The notes: generated by a model from the letters alone, not told the origin. Positions 1 through 8,796 are shown, counted from the stretch's first letter. The stretch is 21,693 nucleotides of DNA from Roseburia sp. AM59-24XD (GCF_003478445.1 NZ_QUET01000041.1:1-21693), one strand, 5' to 3'. Numbers and translations are program-made.

Positions 1-40
1 ATGGAGCTGACTGTCACTAATAGGTCGAAGGCTTATCCAA
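1..40 (+). rRNA. 23S rRNA, 3' end only
   Basis: The first 40 bases match the conserved 3' end of bacterial 23S rRNA: GAGCTGACTG, a three-base variable stretch, then CTAATAGGTCGAAGGCTTA. The rest of the gene lies upstream of the window. The exact mature 3' end is an estimate. The usual GGTAC of this segment reads GTCAC here. No 5S rRNA follows; a promoter and tRNA genes come next. Confidence 0.85.
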
Positions 41-57
41 AAGAAACGGAGAGCTGG

Positions 58-86
58 TTGCAAAAGCGGCGTGAAGATGATATAAT
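58..86 (+). promoter_or_regulatory. Promoter of the tRNA-Asn-Glu-Cys cluster
   Basis: TTGCAA (58-63) and a perfect TATAAT (81-86) are separated by exactly 17 bases, the best spacing for a vegetative sigma-A promoter. Transcription would start near 93, about 34 bases before tRNA-Asn. The tRNAs can therefore be transcribed independently of the upstream rRNA operon. Seen directly; activity is inferred. Confidence 0.6.
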
Positions 87-96
87 CGGTATACAG

Positions 97-120
97 TTTT
101 GAAGGTATCTGCTTTCAAAA
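97..120 (+). other. Short hairpin in the 23S-tRNA spacer
   Basis: TTTTGAA (97-103) and TTCAAAA (114-120) form a 7-bp stem around a 10-base loop. It sits in the leader between the tRNA promoter and tRNA-Asn. It could be an RNA-processing stem; with no U-run after it, it is unlikely to be a terminator. Confidence 0.35.
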
Positions 121-126
121 AGATGA

Positions 127-197
127 TCCTCGATAGCTCAATGGTAGAGCACTCGGCTGTTAACCGAGTTGTTGTAGGTTCGAGCCTACTCGGGGAG
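127..197 (+). tRNA. tRNA-Asn (GTT)
   Basis: Cloverleaf: acceptor 127-133/190-196, D arm 136-150, anticodon stem 152-156/164-168 with loop CTGTTAA giving anticodon GTT at 159-161. The T stem is GTAGG/CCTAC (174-178/185-189), which leaves a T loop of only six bases (TTCGAG, 179-184) instead of seven. Length is 71 nt and CCA is not encoded. Identity is certain; the missing T-loop base is odd and matches a pattern of one-base deletions elsewhere in the window. Confidence 0.93.
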
Positions 198-248
198 TTT
201 TCCTTATTTTAGGATATTTTCCTGATTCGGGACATATAATAAATAGAA

Positions 249-320
249 GGCTCCATGGTCAAGCGGTTAAGACATCGCCCTTTCACGGCGGTAACACGGG
301 TTCAAATCCCGTTGGAGTCA
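249..320 (+). tRNA. tRNA-Glu (TTC)
   Basis: Acceptor GGCTCCA (249-255) pairs with TGGAGTC (313-319); discriminator A at 320. The anticodon loop CTTTCAC gives TTC, and the T arm ACGGG-TTCAAAT-CCCGT has the normal seven-base loop. CCA is not encoded. Second tRNA of the three-gene cluster. Confidence 0.95.
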
Positions 321-326
321 TTATAT

Positions 327-398
327 GGCGCAGTAGCCAAGTGGTAAGGCAATGGTCTGCAACACCAGTATGCGCCGGTTCAAATCCGGCCTGCGCCT
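327..398 (+). tRNA. tRNA-Cys (GCA)
   Basis: Acceptor GGCGCAG (327-333) pairs with CTGCGCC (391-397); discriminator T at 398. The anticodon loop CTGCAAC gives GCA, and the T arm GCCGG-TTCAAAT-CCGGC is regular. The outermost anticodon-stem pair is an A-G mismatch. CCA is not encoded. It starts six bases after tRNA-Glu and is followed directly by a terminator. Confidence 0.94.
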
Positions 399-401
399 CT
401 C

Positions 402-438
402 AAATCCTTGAAACGCTGATGTTTCGAGGATTTTTTTC
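402..438 (+). terminator. Rho-independent terminator after the tRNA cluster
   Basis: AAATCCT-t-GAAAC and GTTTC-g-AGGATTT form a 12-bp stem with one internal mismatch and a six-base loop, followed by TTTTTTTC. It ends the tRNA transcript. The 93 bases between it and the next gene hold a good Shine-Dalgarno but no promoter that I can defend. Confidence 0.85.
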
Positions 439-530
439 TATATAAAGAAATATACCAATAAGCCGGCACGATTCAGTAACAGATTGTGTGGATTCAGGCT
501 TTGATGGAGTAGATAGAGGAGGAGAAGAAT

Positions 531-995
531 TTGGAGAACGGGCAGGATATAAGCGCAGAGATTGGCTTTCAGGAAGAGATATACCGTCGGTTTGGAGAGA
601 GTAAATTAAAACCGGAACAATATTCTGCATTGGGACTTGCGTATATCGGAGATGCGGTTTATGATCTAATCATTCGTACATTGGTGCTTCGTCGGGGCAA
701 TTACAGTGTTAAGACATTTCACAAAATGACCAGCAGTATTGTCAAAGCGGAGGCACAGGCACGTCTTGTAGAGTCGATTGAGCCGGATCTGACCGAGGAG
801 GAGAACCGGATCTTTCATCACGGACGCAATGCCAAATCAGGAACCTCTGCCAAGAATGCGTCGATCATTGATTACCGGATTGCGACAGGGTTTGAGGCGC
901 TGATAGGTTATCTCTATCTGAAGGAGCAGCTTTCGCGGGCAATTCAATTGATCGCGTTGGGACTGGAGCGGACCGGACAGTACGATAACAAATAG
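531..995 (+). CDS. mrnC: Mini-ribonuclease III (23S rRNA maturation)
   Basis: RNase III-type nuclease without a dsRNA-binding domain, 154 aa, the usual size for Mini-III. In Bacillus subtilis it trims both ends of the 23S rRNA precursor. The signature is clear: LAYIGDAVYD near residue 36 with catalytic Asp41, a mid-protein FHHGRNAKSG block, and GFEALIGYLYL near residue 120 with catalytic Glu122. The start is TTG, placed 8-9 bases after GAGGAGGAG; no ATG gives a better fit. It precedes rlmB, as in most Bacillota, but the usual upstream neighbour cysS is replaced here by an rRNA/tRNA cluster. Strong call from motifs plus gene order. Confidence 0.95.
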   Translation: MENGQDISAEIGFQEEIYRRFGESKLKPEQYSALGLAYIGDAVYDLIIRTLVLRRGNYSVKTFHKMTSSIVKAEAQARLVESIEPDLTEEENRIFHHGRNAKSGTSAKNASIIDYRIATGFEALIGYLYLKEQLSRAIQLIALGLERTGQYDNK

Positions 996-1086
996 ACCGG
1001 TCAGGCAGTAAACGATTAGTTAATTTCAAAATTAAGAGATTAAAGAGACTAAGAGCGTAACATATTATGCGGAAAGGACGAATGTT

Positions 1087-1836
1087 ATGAGATACGAAGA
1101 GCTTACAATAGAAGGAAGAAATGCAGTGCTGGAGGCGTTCCGTGCCGGCAAGACGATTGATAAGGTATTCCTGTTGGATGGATGTCAGGATGGACCGATC
1201 CGCACGATTTTGCGCGAAGCAAAGAAGGCAGACACGATTGTTAATTTCGTGAAAAAGGAACGTCTGGATCAGATGTCCGAGACAGGGAAGCATCAGGGCG
1301 TGATCGCATATGCAGCAGCGTACGAATACGGTACTGTTGATGAGATGCTTGAGAATGCAGCTGCAAAGGGCGAGGCACCTTTTTTGATTCTTTTGGATAA
1401 TATTGAGGATCCCCATAATCTGGGTTCTATTATCCGTACTGCTAATCAGGTGGGAGCACATGGTGTAATCATACCGAAGCGTCGGGCTGTTGGGTTGACG
1501 GCTACCGTGGCAAAGGCGTCCGCAGGCGCGATCAACTACACGCCGGTAGCGAAGGTTACGAATCTGGTGAGAACCATGGAGGAACTTAAGGAAAAGGGCA
1601 TGTGGTTTGTGTGTGGAGATATGGATGGAGAATCCATGTATTCACTCGATCTGACCGGACCGATGGGGGTCGTGATTGGAAATGAAGGGGATGGTGTCAG
1701 CCGTCTCGTCAAGGAGAATTGCGATTTTGTTGCCAGCGTTCCGATGTTTGGCGATATTGATTCGCTGAACGCATCCGTGGCGATGGGAGTACTGTCTTAT
1801 GAGATTGTCCGTCAGAGACTGGCAAAGCAAAAATAA
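1087..1836 (+). CDS. rlmB: 23S rRNA (guanosine-2'-O-)-methyltransferase RlmB
   Basis: SPOUT-class methyltransferase, 249 aa, normal family length. It transfers a methyl group from SAM to the 2'-O of a 23S rRNA guanosine (G2251 in E. coli). An N-terminal substrate-binding domain (about 1-80; IEGRNAVLEAF) precedes the knotted catalytic domain. Three SPOUT motifs are visible: N105-IEDPHNLGSIIR-T, VVIGNEGDG near 196-203, and SLNASVAMG at 226-234. The ATG is preceded by GGAAAGGA at 1071-1078. It lies 92 bases after mrnC, the canonical Bacillota order, so the pair groups 23S rRNA maturation and modification. The close relative TrmH is unlikely given this context. Confidence 0.95.
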   Translation: MRYEELTIEGRNAVLEAFRAGKTIDKVFLLDGCQDGPIRTILREAKKADTIVNFVKKERLDQMSETGKHQGVIAYAAAYEYGTVDEMLENAAAKGEAPFLILLDNIEDPHNLGSIIRTANQVGAHGVIIPKRRAVGLTATVAKASAGAINYTPVAKVTNLVRTMEELKEKGMWFVCGDMDGESMYSLDLTGPMGVVIGNEGDGVSRLVKENCDFVASVPMFGDIDSLNASVAMGVLSYEIVRQRLAKQK

Positions 1837-1866
1837 ATTATCAGGGATTACGCTGGAGGAAGGAAA

Positions 1867-2489
1867 ATGGCAGAAAATATGGAAGCATTGCCGGAGGAAG
1901 TCCTGATTCAGAGGGCACAGGCGCAGGATTACGATGCGATGGATGCGTTGATGCAGAGATATAAGGGAATTGTGCGAAAACGAGCGCGATCCTTGTTTAT
2001 TATTGGCGGTGATCAGGACGATCTGATGCAGGAGGGCATGATCGGTCTGTTCAAAGCAATTCAGGATTATGACAAGAGCAAGGAAGCCGTATTTTCTACC
2101 TTTGCGGAGCTTTGCATCAGCAGACAGCTTTATTCCGCAGTGAAGTCCTCGAACCGCAAGAAAAATATTCCGCTCAACACCTATGTGTCCATCTACTCGC
2201 CGGTGTATTCGGAGCAGGGGGAGGAGACAGAAGGCAGTTTTATGGTGGATCATTCGCTGGAAGCGGCGGAGCTTAGCCTGAGGAGATTTTGATCGATCGG
2301 GAGAATGTTCGCAGTCTCAGATGCAAGATCGAGGAATGCTTAAGTGCCATGGAGAAGCAGGTATTTGACCTGTATATGGAAGGCATGACGTATCAGGAGA
2401 TCGCAAGGCATTTGGATAAGGAGCCAAAATCGATCGATAATGCCCTGCAGCGCATTAAGTCGAAGGTGAATAAGGCTTTAAATAAATAG
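1867..2489 (+). pseudogene. sigH: RNA polymerase sigma-H (SigH/Spo0H) type factor, frameshifted
   Basis: Sigma-70 family factor that in Bacillota drives early sporulation and stationary-phase genes. Segment 1 (1867-2292, 141 aa) holds region 2: DDLMQEGMIGLFKAIQDYD and FSTFAELCISRQL. Segment 2 (in frame to 2489) holds region 4: LSAMEKQVFDLYMEGMTYQEIA, then KSIDNALQRIK. The halves are in different frames. Restoring one C at about 2277-2278 turns SLRRF-stop into SPEEILIDRENV, which matches ordinary SigH. The start has GGAGGAAGGA at 1855-1864. Position after rlmB agrees with sigH. Either the base is lost from the assembly, or the gene is broken, or region 4 is made separately from the TTG at 2289 that overlaps the stop. 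Confidence 0.88.
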
Positions 2490-2494
2490 CCCTA

Positions 2495-4042
2495 TTAGTC
2501 TGTCCAGAAGAAAGTTTTGTCCAGAAGATCACCTAAAAGAATAATTTCCTCATCGGTGATACAGCTTAACAGCAGCTGGTCAAGCCGGTACTGCGCATTG
2601 ACCTTGCGCATATTACAGGAGGTAAGGATTGTATTGGCAAGGGTGAGAAAGCCCATTGTGGCATCTTCGCGGTTGTAGGGGGCAAGCGTTTCCTGCAGCT
2701 TTTGATCATATTTGACAGAGAATGTGTACTGAATCAGAAGAAGGAGATCGGAACGTTGAATATTCCGGACTCTTGTCTTCTGTTTTTTTAATTCTGCGGA
2801 AATGATCTTTGTAGCGTGTTTGACGGTAAGATCTGCGGAAAGCTGTGGATCTCTGCTTTGCAGGTGACGAGTGATCCAATCCGGGCAGCGATCCGTGCTG
2901 TCAAGTGGCTGAAGACTTGCAAAGGCGCGCTGATAAAGCATTTGCTGCTCCTTCTGAATGGACATAGAGAGCAGCTCGGAAATATATTTCTCATTTTCCC
3001 ATTGAATTTCTTCGCCAAGAAAATCCTGAAGCTCGGCATACATTTCGTTATTGCGGGTCGGCTCATGCGATTTGCCGTTATGATAAAGCTGCGCCAGAAG
3101 GCTCGAGATCCGGGCTTTTGGTGCATAGGCGATCGCGTAGTAATTCTGTGCCGTTCTTAAGTCATCCGGAGCAATATCATTATTTTTGCGGCGCGGCACA
3201 TTTTTCAGATAACGGCGGATGTGATCCTTCTCCGTTTCGTTGGCAAACAGCGGATTCGTCTCCTGCTCGGTCTGTTTCCAGCGGCTGTAGGAGGAGCGTT
3301 CCAAAAGGAGCATAAGATCCTGTTCAGTCTGCTTCTGGTAATACTGAAATGCCTCGTTGAGCAGGGAAACGTAGTAACTGTAAACGGTCATGCTGTAGCC
3401 CTTGAACAGCTCGGCGTTATGACACATCCATACAAGAAATTCCCTCACGGAAAGGGACTTTTTGGTAGCATAGGATTTCTGCAGCAGATCGGTTCGCGCG
3501 GTCTGAAGCGGACGCAGTTCCTGATCGGTATGTGTTTCAAAGAAATCAACCATGAAGCGGTAGGTCTCCGGATCCTGTCCGTTTTCCAGGCAATACATAC
3601 AGAGCATTTCCTCATAATCATTTACCTGCAGGTTCCACTGGGAAAGTCCGTGCAGCAGGTAATCCTCGGTTTCATCAAGGCTGAAATGCAGATTCAGGGC
3701 GAGCTCAAGGATCTGGCGGCGGTGCGGGACGGCATACCCGCCAATACCAAACCAGCGCTGAATGGTCTGCCGGGACGCAAGTTTAAATGGTTTCACCTGA
3801 CGGTAGAAATTCAGATAGGCTTCCTGACGCAGCTCATCGGAAATGTCGGTGGCAGCCGTATCGGCTGGGTTTTGACCGGATCGCTCAGAAACATTATCCG
3901 GATCTGTGATCGTATGCTGTTTAGAGCCCGTGACGTGTGCAGGGCTCCACTTTCGGATCAGAAAGAGATCTGTTCTTTGATAATGCTGGTTATGCAATTG
4001 TGTCAAAATGTCTTCGCTGCTGTTGATCACATAATGCTTCAT
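2495..4042 (-). CDS. Unrecognised 515-aa protein with HTH-like segment, in kinase operon
   Basis: I do not recognise a named family. The ATG at 4042 has AAAGGA eight bases upstream; the reading frame stays open further up only because it runs antisense or out of frame through the kinase gene. It begins 13 bases after the kinase stop, so the two are probably co-transcribed. Residues 85-135 resemble a helix-turn-helix followed by a short helical hairpin: SRQTIQRWFGIGG, then ILELALNLHFSLDETEDYLL, a pattern seen in XRE-like proteins. The rest is predicted helical, with many Gln, Leu and charged residues and no signal peptide or membrane span. A cytoplasmic regulator or kinase substrate is possible, inferred only from context. 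It converges with sigH with a five-base gap and no visible terminator. Confidence 0.8.
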   Translation of the reverse strand: MKHYVINSSEDILTQLHNQHYQRTDLFLIRKWSPAHVTGSKQHTITDPDNVSERSGQNPADTAATDISDELRQEAYLNFYRQVKPFKLASRQTIQRWFGIGGYAVPHRRQILELALNLHFSLDETEDYLLHGLSQWNLQVNDYEEMLCMYCLENGQDPETYRFMVDFFETHTDQELRPLQTARTDLLQKSYATKKSLSVREFLVWMCHNAELFKGYSMTVYSYYVSLLNEAFQYYQKQTEQDLMLLLERSSYSRWKQTEQETNPLFANETEKDHIRRYLKNVPRRKNNDIAPDDLRTAQNYYAIAYAPKARISSLLAQLYHNGKSHEPTRNNEMYAELQDFLGEEIQWENEKYISELLSMSIQKEQQMLYQRAFASLQPLDSTDRCPDWITRHLQSRDPQLSADLTVKHATKIISAELKKQKTRVRNIQRSDLLLLIQYTFSVKYDQKLQETLAPYNREDATMGFLTLANTILTSCNMRKVNAQYRLDQLLLSCITDEEIILLGDLLDKTFFWTD

Positions 4043-4055
4043 GGGAAAATCCTTT

Positions 4056-5597
4056 CTAAATACCATCCAGATCGCCGTCAAAGTTGTTTTTCGGGGAAGC
4101 CGGTTTTGCCGTTTTCTTCGGGGCGGTGTTTGACTTTTTCGGAGCGGTAGTCGCCTTGGAAGAGGAGCCGCCGGAGTTTTTCGCGGAACCGGAACTGTTG
4201 CCGGAGCCGGACTTCTTCGAGGTAGTTGCCTTGGAAGAAGAGCTGCCGAAGTTTTTGCCAGAGCCGGAATTGCCGCTGGAGCTGCCGGAGTTTTTGCCAG
4301 AGCCGGAATTGCCGGAACTATTACCGGAGCCGGTTTTTTTGCCGGAGTTGCCGGAATTATTACCGGAGCCGGAGTTGCCCGGTTGGTTTGCCGGCGTGTT
4401 GGAACTGTCTGGATCATCCGGAGCATTTGCCGGTGTGTCGGTGCTGTCGGCGTCGGCGTCAGCCGGATTGTCCGAAGAATGCAGATCTGCGTCCGGTTCG
4501 GCGGAAGTGCTGTTTACAGCCGGTGTTATTGAGCTTGCCGGTGCGTGTGGGATTTGATCCTTTACTGTAGATCTGTGCTGCAGGATGCCCCAGATGCTTC
4601 CGGATAATATCAATAATACCGCAACAACGGCTCCGATAATGATCTGCTTTTTCCTTCTTGATTTCTTATGAGAAATGGAAAGTTCCATATCTTCAAGCAG
4701 CTTCTCCGTGAAGTTTGCTTCGCCGTTTTCGACCTTGCCACCTTGGATAGTTGTATTATTTAGTATATTGGCAAGGGTGGACGGTTTGGCGGCATAGAGT
4801 GCCGTGTAAAATTCTGACATGGATTGAAAACGTTTCTCCGGTCGTACGGCAAGACCCTTCATGATGCAGGACATTGCCTGAGGCGTGAGACGGACGCCGT
4901 CGATCCGTTCCAGAGGAAGCAGCTTGTCCTCGATCAGACGCGATACAGAATCGTCCGGAACGATTCCCGTGATCATGTAATACATTGTGGCACAAATGCC
5001 GTACACATCGGTCCAGGGTCCCTGTTTGCCGCCTGCACTGCATTGCTCGATTGGAGCAAAACCACGTTTGAAGATAATCGTATATTCGTCACCCTGCGCG
5101 TTCTGCGACAGACGGGCGGCACCAAAGTCGATCAGCTTGAGTCTGCCATCCTCAGTCAGAAGAATATTGTCAGCGCTGATATCGCGGTGCAGAATGCCCT
5201 TTTCGTGAATTTTGATCAGACTCTGCAAAAGCGGTTTGATCAGAATAAGCATTTTGTCCCCACGGATACGACCATGCTCGCGCACATAATCCTTGATACT
5301 TGTGCCGTCCACGTAATCCATGATGATACAGGGAGTTTCCTTATACCAGAAGAAATCTCTGGCAGAGGCGATGCCCTCAAGCTCATAGAGTCCGGCGGCA
5401 ATTTTGGCTTCCTTCACAGCCTCGTCCATGCTGGCGCCGGTGTGCTTATGAAATGCCTTGATCGCCACCGGAATATCCAGAGAATGATCCATTGCCTTAT
5501 AGGTCGTGGCAAAGCCACCGCTTCCGATTTCCGCCAGAATTTCGTAGCGGTCCATGATTATTTCGTTTTTGTCAAAGCTGTTTATCGTGCTGCTCAT
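4056..5597 (-). CDS. Membrane Ser/Thr protein kinase (Hanks type) with low-complexity outer tail
   Basis: 513 aa. The kinase domain is near 18-270: glycine loop GSGGFATTY (25-33), VAIK with Lys47, Glu63 in the C helix, catalytic HRDISADN with Asp139 and Asn144, DFG at 157-159, and an APIEQ in place of APE at 181-185. A basic stretch (KKSRRKKQ, 311-318) precedes one membrane span at about 319-338. The remaining ~170 residues would lie outside the cell: first an Asp/Pro/Ser-rich part, then Gly/Ser/Asn repeats with Lys, ending in an acidic NNFDGDLDGI. There are no PASTA repeats, so it is not a typical PrkC. The Shine-Dalgarno is weak (CGGAGC). It lies 27 bases after a surface-protein gene and 13 before the next ORF, suggesting one operon. 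Confidence 0.93.
   Translation of the reverse strand: MSSTINSFDKNEIIMDRYEILAEIGSGGFATTYKAMDHSLDIPVAIKAFHKHTGASMDEAVKEAKIAAGLYELEGIASARDFFWYKETPCIIMDYVDGTSIKDYVREHGRIRGDKMLILIKPLLQSLIKIHEKGILHRDISADNILLTEDGRLKLIDFGAARLSQNAQGDEYTIIFKRGFAPIEQCSAGGKQGPWTDVYGICATMYYMITGIVPDDSVSRLIEDKLLPLERIDGVRLTPQAMSCIMKGLAVRPEKRFQSMSEFYTALYAAKPSTLANILNNTTIQGGKVENGEANFTEKLLEDMELSISHKKSRRKKQIIIGAVVAVLLILSGSIWGILQHRSTVKDQIPHAPASSITPAVNSTSAEPDADLHSSDNPADADADSTDTPANAPDDPDSSNTPANQPGNSGSGNNSGNSGKKTGSGNSSGNSGSGKNSGSSSGNSGSGKNFGSSSSKATTSKKSGSGNSSGSAKNSGGSSSKATTAPKKSNTAPKKTAKPASPKNNFDGDLDGI
4090..4400 (-). repeat. Degenerate low-complexity repeat coding the kinase tail
   Basis: Short imperfect units of GCCGGA/GCCGGAGCC (plus-strand sense) recur across this stretch and encode Gly-Ser-Asn-Lys repeats in the extracellular tail of the kinase. 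Such tracts change length by slippage. They also keep the opposite strand open, producing a false antisense ORF. Confidence 0.6.
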
Positions 5598-5624
5598 TAT
5601 TTATGCTCCGTTTGTTTTTGCTGG

Positions 5625-8600
5625 TTATTCATCGATCAGAATTGTTTTCTCATTGGAATAAAAACTCTTCTGAGAAACAGGTTTCTTGTCGTAGGTTCTC
5701 AGCTTCACGGAAATCGTTGCGTTCCGGAAGCTATAATGCAGTTTGAAAATACCTTTTTGCTGCTTGATATTATTATTTTTCAGACGCAATAATACATATC
5801 TGCCCACATTTTTGCGGATGTAAACGTCAACATATTTTCCCTGATATTTATTCAAACGAATCTGCAGGAAACGTTGCCCGTCCACGGTTCTATGCTTTGT
5901 GAGCGAATATTTCGGTGCCATAAGACGTGGGGAAACCGTCTGGATCTTTGAGGCGGAGCCACGTACGGTCTGTCCGTTTTTCAGGACATATGGTACTGCC
6001 TTATAGCGGTATTTTGTGCCCGCTGACACTTTTCTGTCAAGGTAAGTGGTTGTGCGGGCTGTGATCATTGCAATCCGTTTGTAGCCGGTTTTATTGGTGC
6101 TGCGGTACAACAGGAAGCCATCGCGGTCAGTGGAACTCTTCCAGGTGATCCGGACGCTTCCGGAACGATCTGCAGACGCTTTGATCGTCATCTGTTTTGG
6201 GGCATTAAGTGCATTGTCGTCATCCGTGGCAAATGGAGCTTGCGGCGTGGCAGATAATGTATGAACCGGTGTTTCGGTCGGTGTCGTTGTCAGTATCGGC
6301 AGCCACGTCGGAGTGGCTGTTGTCTCTGCCGGAACCTTTGTTATATATGGTGTATATGTCGGTGTCTCTGTTGGTGCCGGTGTCAGGATAGGATCCGGAA
6401 TCGGTACCGGTGTTTTGGCTGGCTTTGCTGTTTTGACCGGCAGTGTCGGTGATGGTGTGATCCGTGGTCCCGTCGCAGGCTGTCCGGTAGGTCTTACAGA
6501 TGGAGTCAGGGACGGAATAGCGGTCGGAGTTACCGTTGAGGTGACTGTCGGAGTCACCGTAGTGGGAGCAGAGGACAGAGATGGAGCTGAAGTCGGAGTG
6601 TCAGACGAAACTGTGACCGGAGTGACAGTAGGAACACTGTAGTCGGAGCAGGGGTCAGGGACGGAACGGAGGTAATTACCGGAGGATAAGAGGAAACAGG
6701 GCTCGTTGAGTAATCAATAACAGGTCCGACCTGATCCAGCATTTTCCAGTTAAGCAACGGATCATAGTCTTCTGTCTGACCGACGTAGCTATTTAAACAG
6801 CGCAGAAGATCCGGATAAGAATTGACTGCGGAGGAGCCAATGTTTGTGGTGGTTTCCTGACCGAGCAACTGGCTTTGGGTGATTTTATAACAGTTTGTCT
6901 TATTAAGTTGACCAAAAGCCTCTCCATCGAGATCCAAATTGTCCTGCGTCCAATAGGTATACTGTGCGTTTATGTCTGTATATAAATCATATCCGCCAAC
7001 AAGAGAACCGCGAATGGAAGCTGATGTTGAAACAGATGCAGGAGTGGTGAGTTCAGATGCAGTATAACTATTGCAAGTGTTTAAGTATGTAAAAAGAGGA
7101 TATTGTTCATTTGTATGCGATAAGTTACCAATAAATCCACCCGTATATGTATTGCTGTCTGTAGTTATCGTGGACGTAGACAGATTGGCGCTGTTCGTGG
7201 TATAGCAGTAGGAAGTATATGCAGTGGATTTGATGTTGTTCAAAACGGGAATGACAGTACCGACAAATCCTCCGGCAGCTTTTTGGTCAGAATAAAACTT
7301 TGTAAAATACTGATAAACAGGATTTTGTTGTATTTCCGGGGTTGAATCGATCGATACAGGAGCAGAATTAATACTATTGCGAACATTGAAATTATATGCA
7401 TTTCCAATGAATCCCCCGGCATATAAAGCTGCAGTAACAGAACCAATGTTTTGGGTTTTTTTGATATTGAAGGTAAAGATACAACTTGAATATTCAGGGG
7501 TAGTCAGGAAGTTGCACAATCCTACGATTCCACCGGCACATATACCGGATATATTTCCGGTGTTAATACAGTTTACTAAGCTGAAGCCTATCTCTATTTT
7601 CCCTAATGTCGGAATGTCTGTACTGCCGATAATTCCACCGGCGATACCGGCGGAGCGGATCGTTGTCCTGTTCGTGCAATCATCTGCGGAGGCGAAACGG
7701 ACTGTGCCACAGATACCACCAATCTGAGCTGTACTGTGGGCATCTGTAACCGTGCCCTGTGAAGAGCAATTCTTAAAATGATAATAAAAATTGCTTTTGG
7801 GTAGATATCCGGTGATCATGCCGAAAGAAACGCGCGGGAAAGAAGATGCTGTTGTTTCTGGTGTACTATCAATATATGCACTGCCGGAAGCATAAACAGA
7901 AAGAAAAATTGTCTGACAATAGGTAACTCCCGTTAGCATACCGGAGTTTGGTACATTTTTACAGGCAAAATGAGCGTTAAGCACGGAGCAGGATGTAATC
8001 GAATGTGAAGGAGCATAGGTAAATACCGTTTCACTATCATTCTTCGGGGATTGTGCAGCGAGCACACCGATGGAATCATAGTTTCCGGCAGAAAGACCGG
8101 TATCTGAAACTGACAGAAATGCCCCATCGATCACAAGATTTGAGATGGAACTACCGACAGCGGCGAAAAGACCGGCACCATCGGCAGCAGGAGAATTTGT
8201 GCTTGATGTACCGGCGGCTGCATCACAGATATTCCAGAGTCCGGTGATGCGATGCCCCTGTCCGTCAAAGGGCTGCAGAAACGGATGCTCGGCAGAACCG
8301 ATCGGATTCCAGCCTCTCCCTCAAAGGTAAAATCTGTTTTCTGATCGCCTGTTGCGCCCTTGTAGAAGCAGCGATTCGTTTCATCGTAGCGGGCAAGACA
8401 TTCTCCGGAGGAATGTCTGTAAATAAAAGTAGTTTCCGTATAGGAATCATATTTGAAATCATAGTCAGACAGCGCAATATCATTGGCAAGCTCAATGGTT
8501 TCCTTGTTGAAGCTTCGTCCCTCCTCCAGATACTTGTCCAGATACACCAGATCGTCGCGGGTATATAAGAAAATAAACGAAAAGCCTTTCTTTTGGGCGT

Positions 8601-8739
8601 CTGTCATGTTGTAATACTCGGTCATCGAGCAAGAGGTTGCTGCCAGTGCAGATGGCGCAGGCAGATAGATAAGAAAACTGCCAAGCATCAGGCAGATACT
8701 CAAGATCACAGATATGTATTTATAATAGGTTTTCTTCAT
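5625..8739 (-). pseudogene. Secreted GLUG-repeat/fibronectin-type surface protein, two frameshifts
   Basis: One gene in three frames: 8739 to about 8313, about 8313 to 6635, about 6635 to 5625. Restoring one base at each junction gives ~1038 aa aligning end to end with the intact paralogue at 11549-14521. Order: signal peptide (KKTYYKYISVILSICLMLG), a YLDKYLEEGRSFNKET block, many glycine-centred repeats (GGIIGS, GGIVGL, GGFIGN, GGFVGT) typical of GLUG-like beta-solenoids, a Thr/Pro linker, a fibronectin III-like domain (VRITWKSS...YRYKAVPYVLKNGQT), and a basic C-terminal domain. No LPXTG or membrane anchor is visible. The first missing base sits where the paralogue reads GDGWNPIG. The GGGGGGG before ATG 8739 may act as ribosome binding site. 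First gene of the minus-strand kinase operon. Confidence 0.85.
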
Positions 8740-8796
8740 GAAACAAGTCCCCCCCGTTGGTGCAGATACGCTAATATTTCGGTGTAAATTCGTGCA

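Noticed and set aside
41..126. A 5S rRNA between the 23S end and tRNA-Asn.
   Set aside because: The spacer is only 86 bases and lacks the conserved 5S segments.
865..2253. Minus-strand ORFs of about 200 codons opposite mrnC, rlmB and sigH.
   Set aside because: These are shadows of clear conserved genes, rich in Cys/His/Leu without motifs.
3221..5792. Long plus-strand ORFs antisense to the kinase and the 515-aa gene (3221-4150, 4084-4557, 4824-5792).
   Set aside because: They mirror well-supported minus-strand genes. The Glu/Pro/Leu-rich one is only the complement of the low-complexity kinase tail, and none has family motifs or a good ribosome site.
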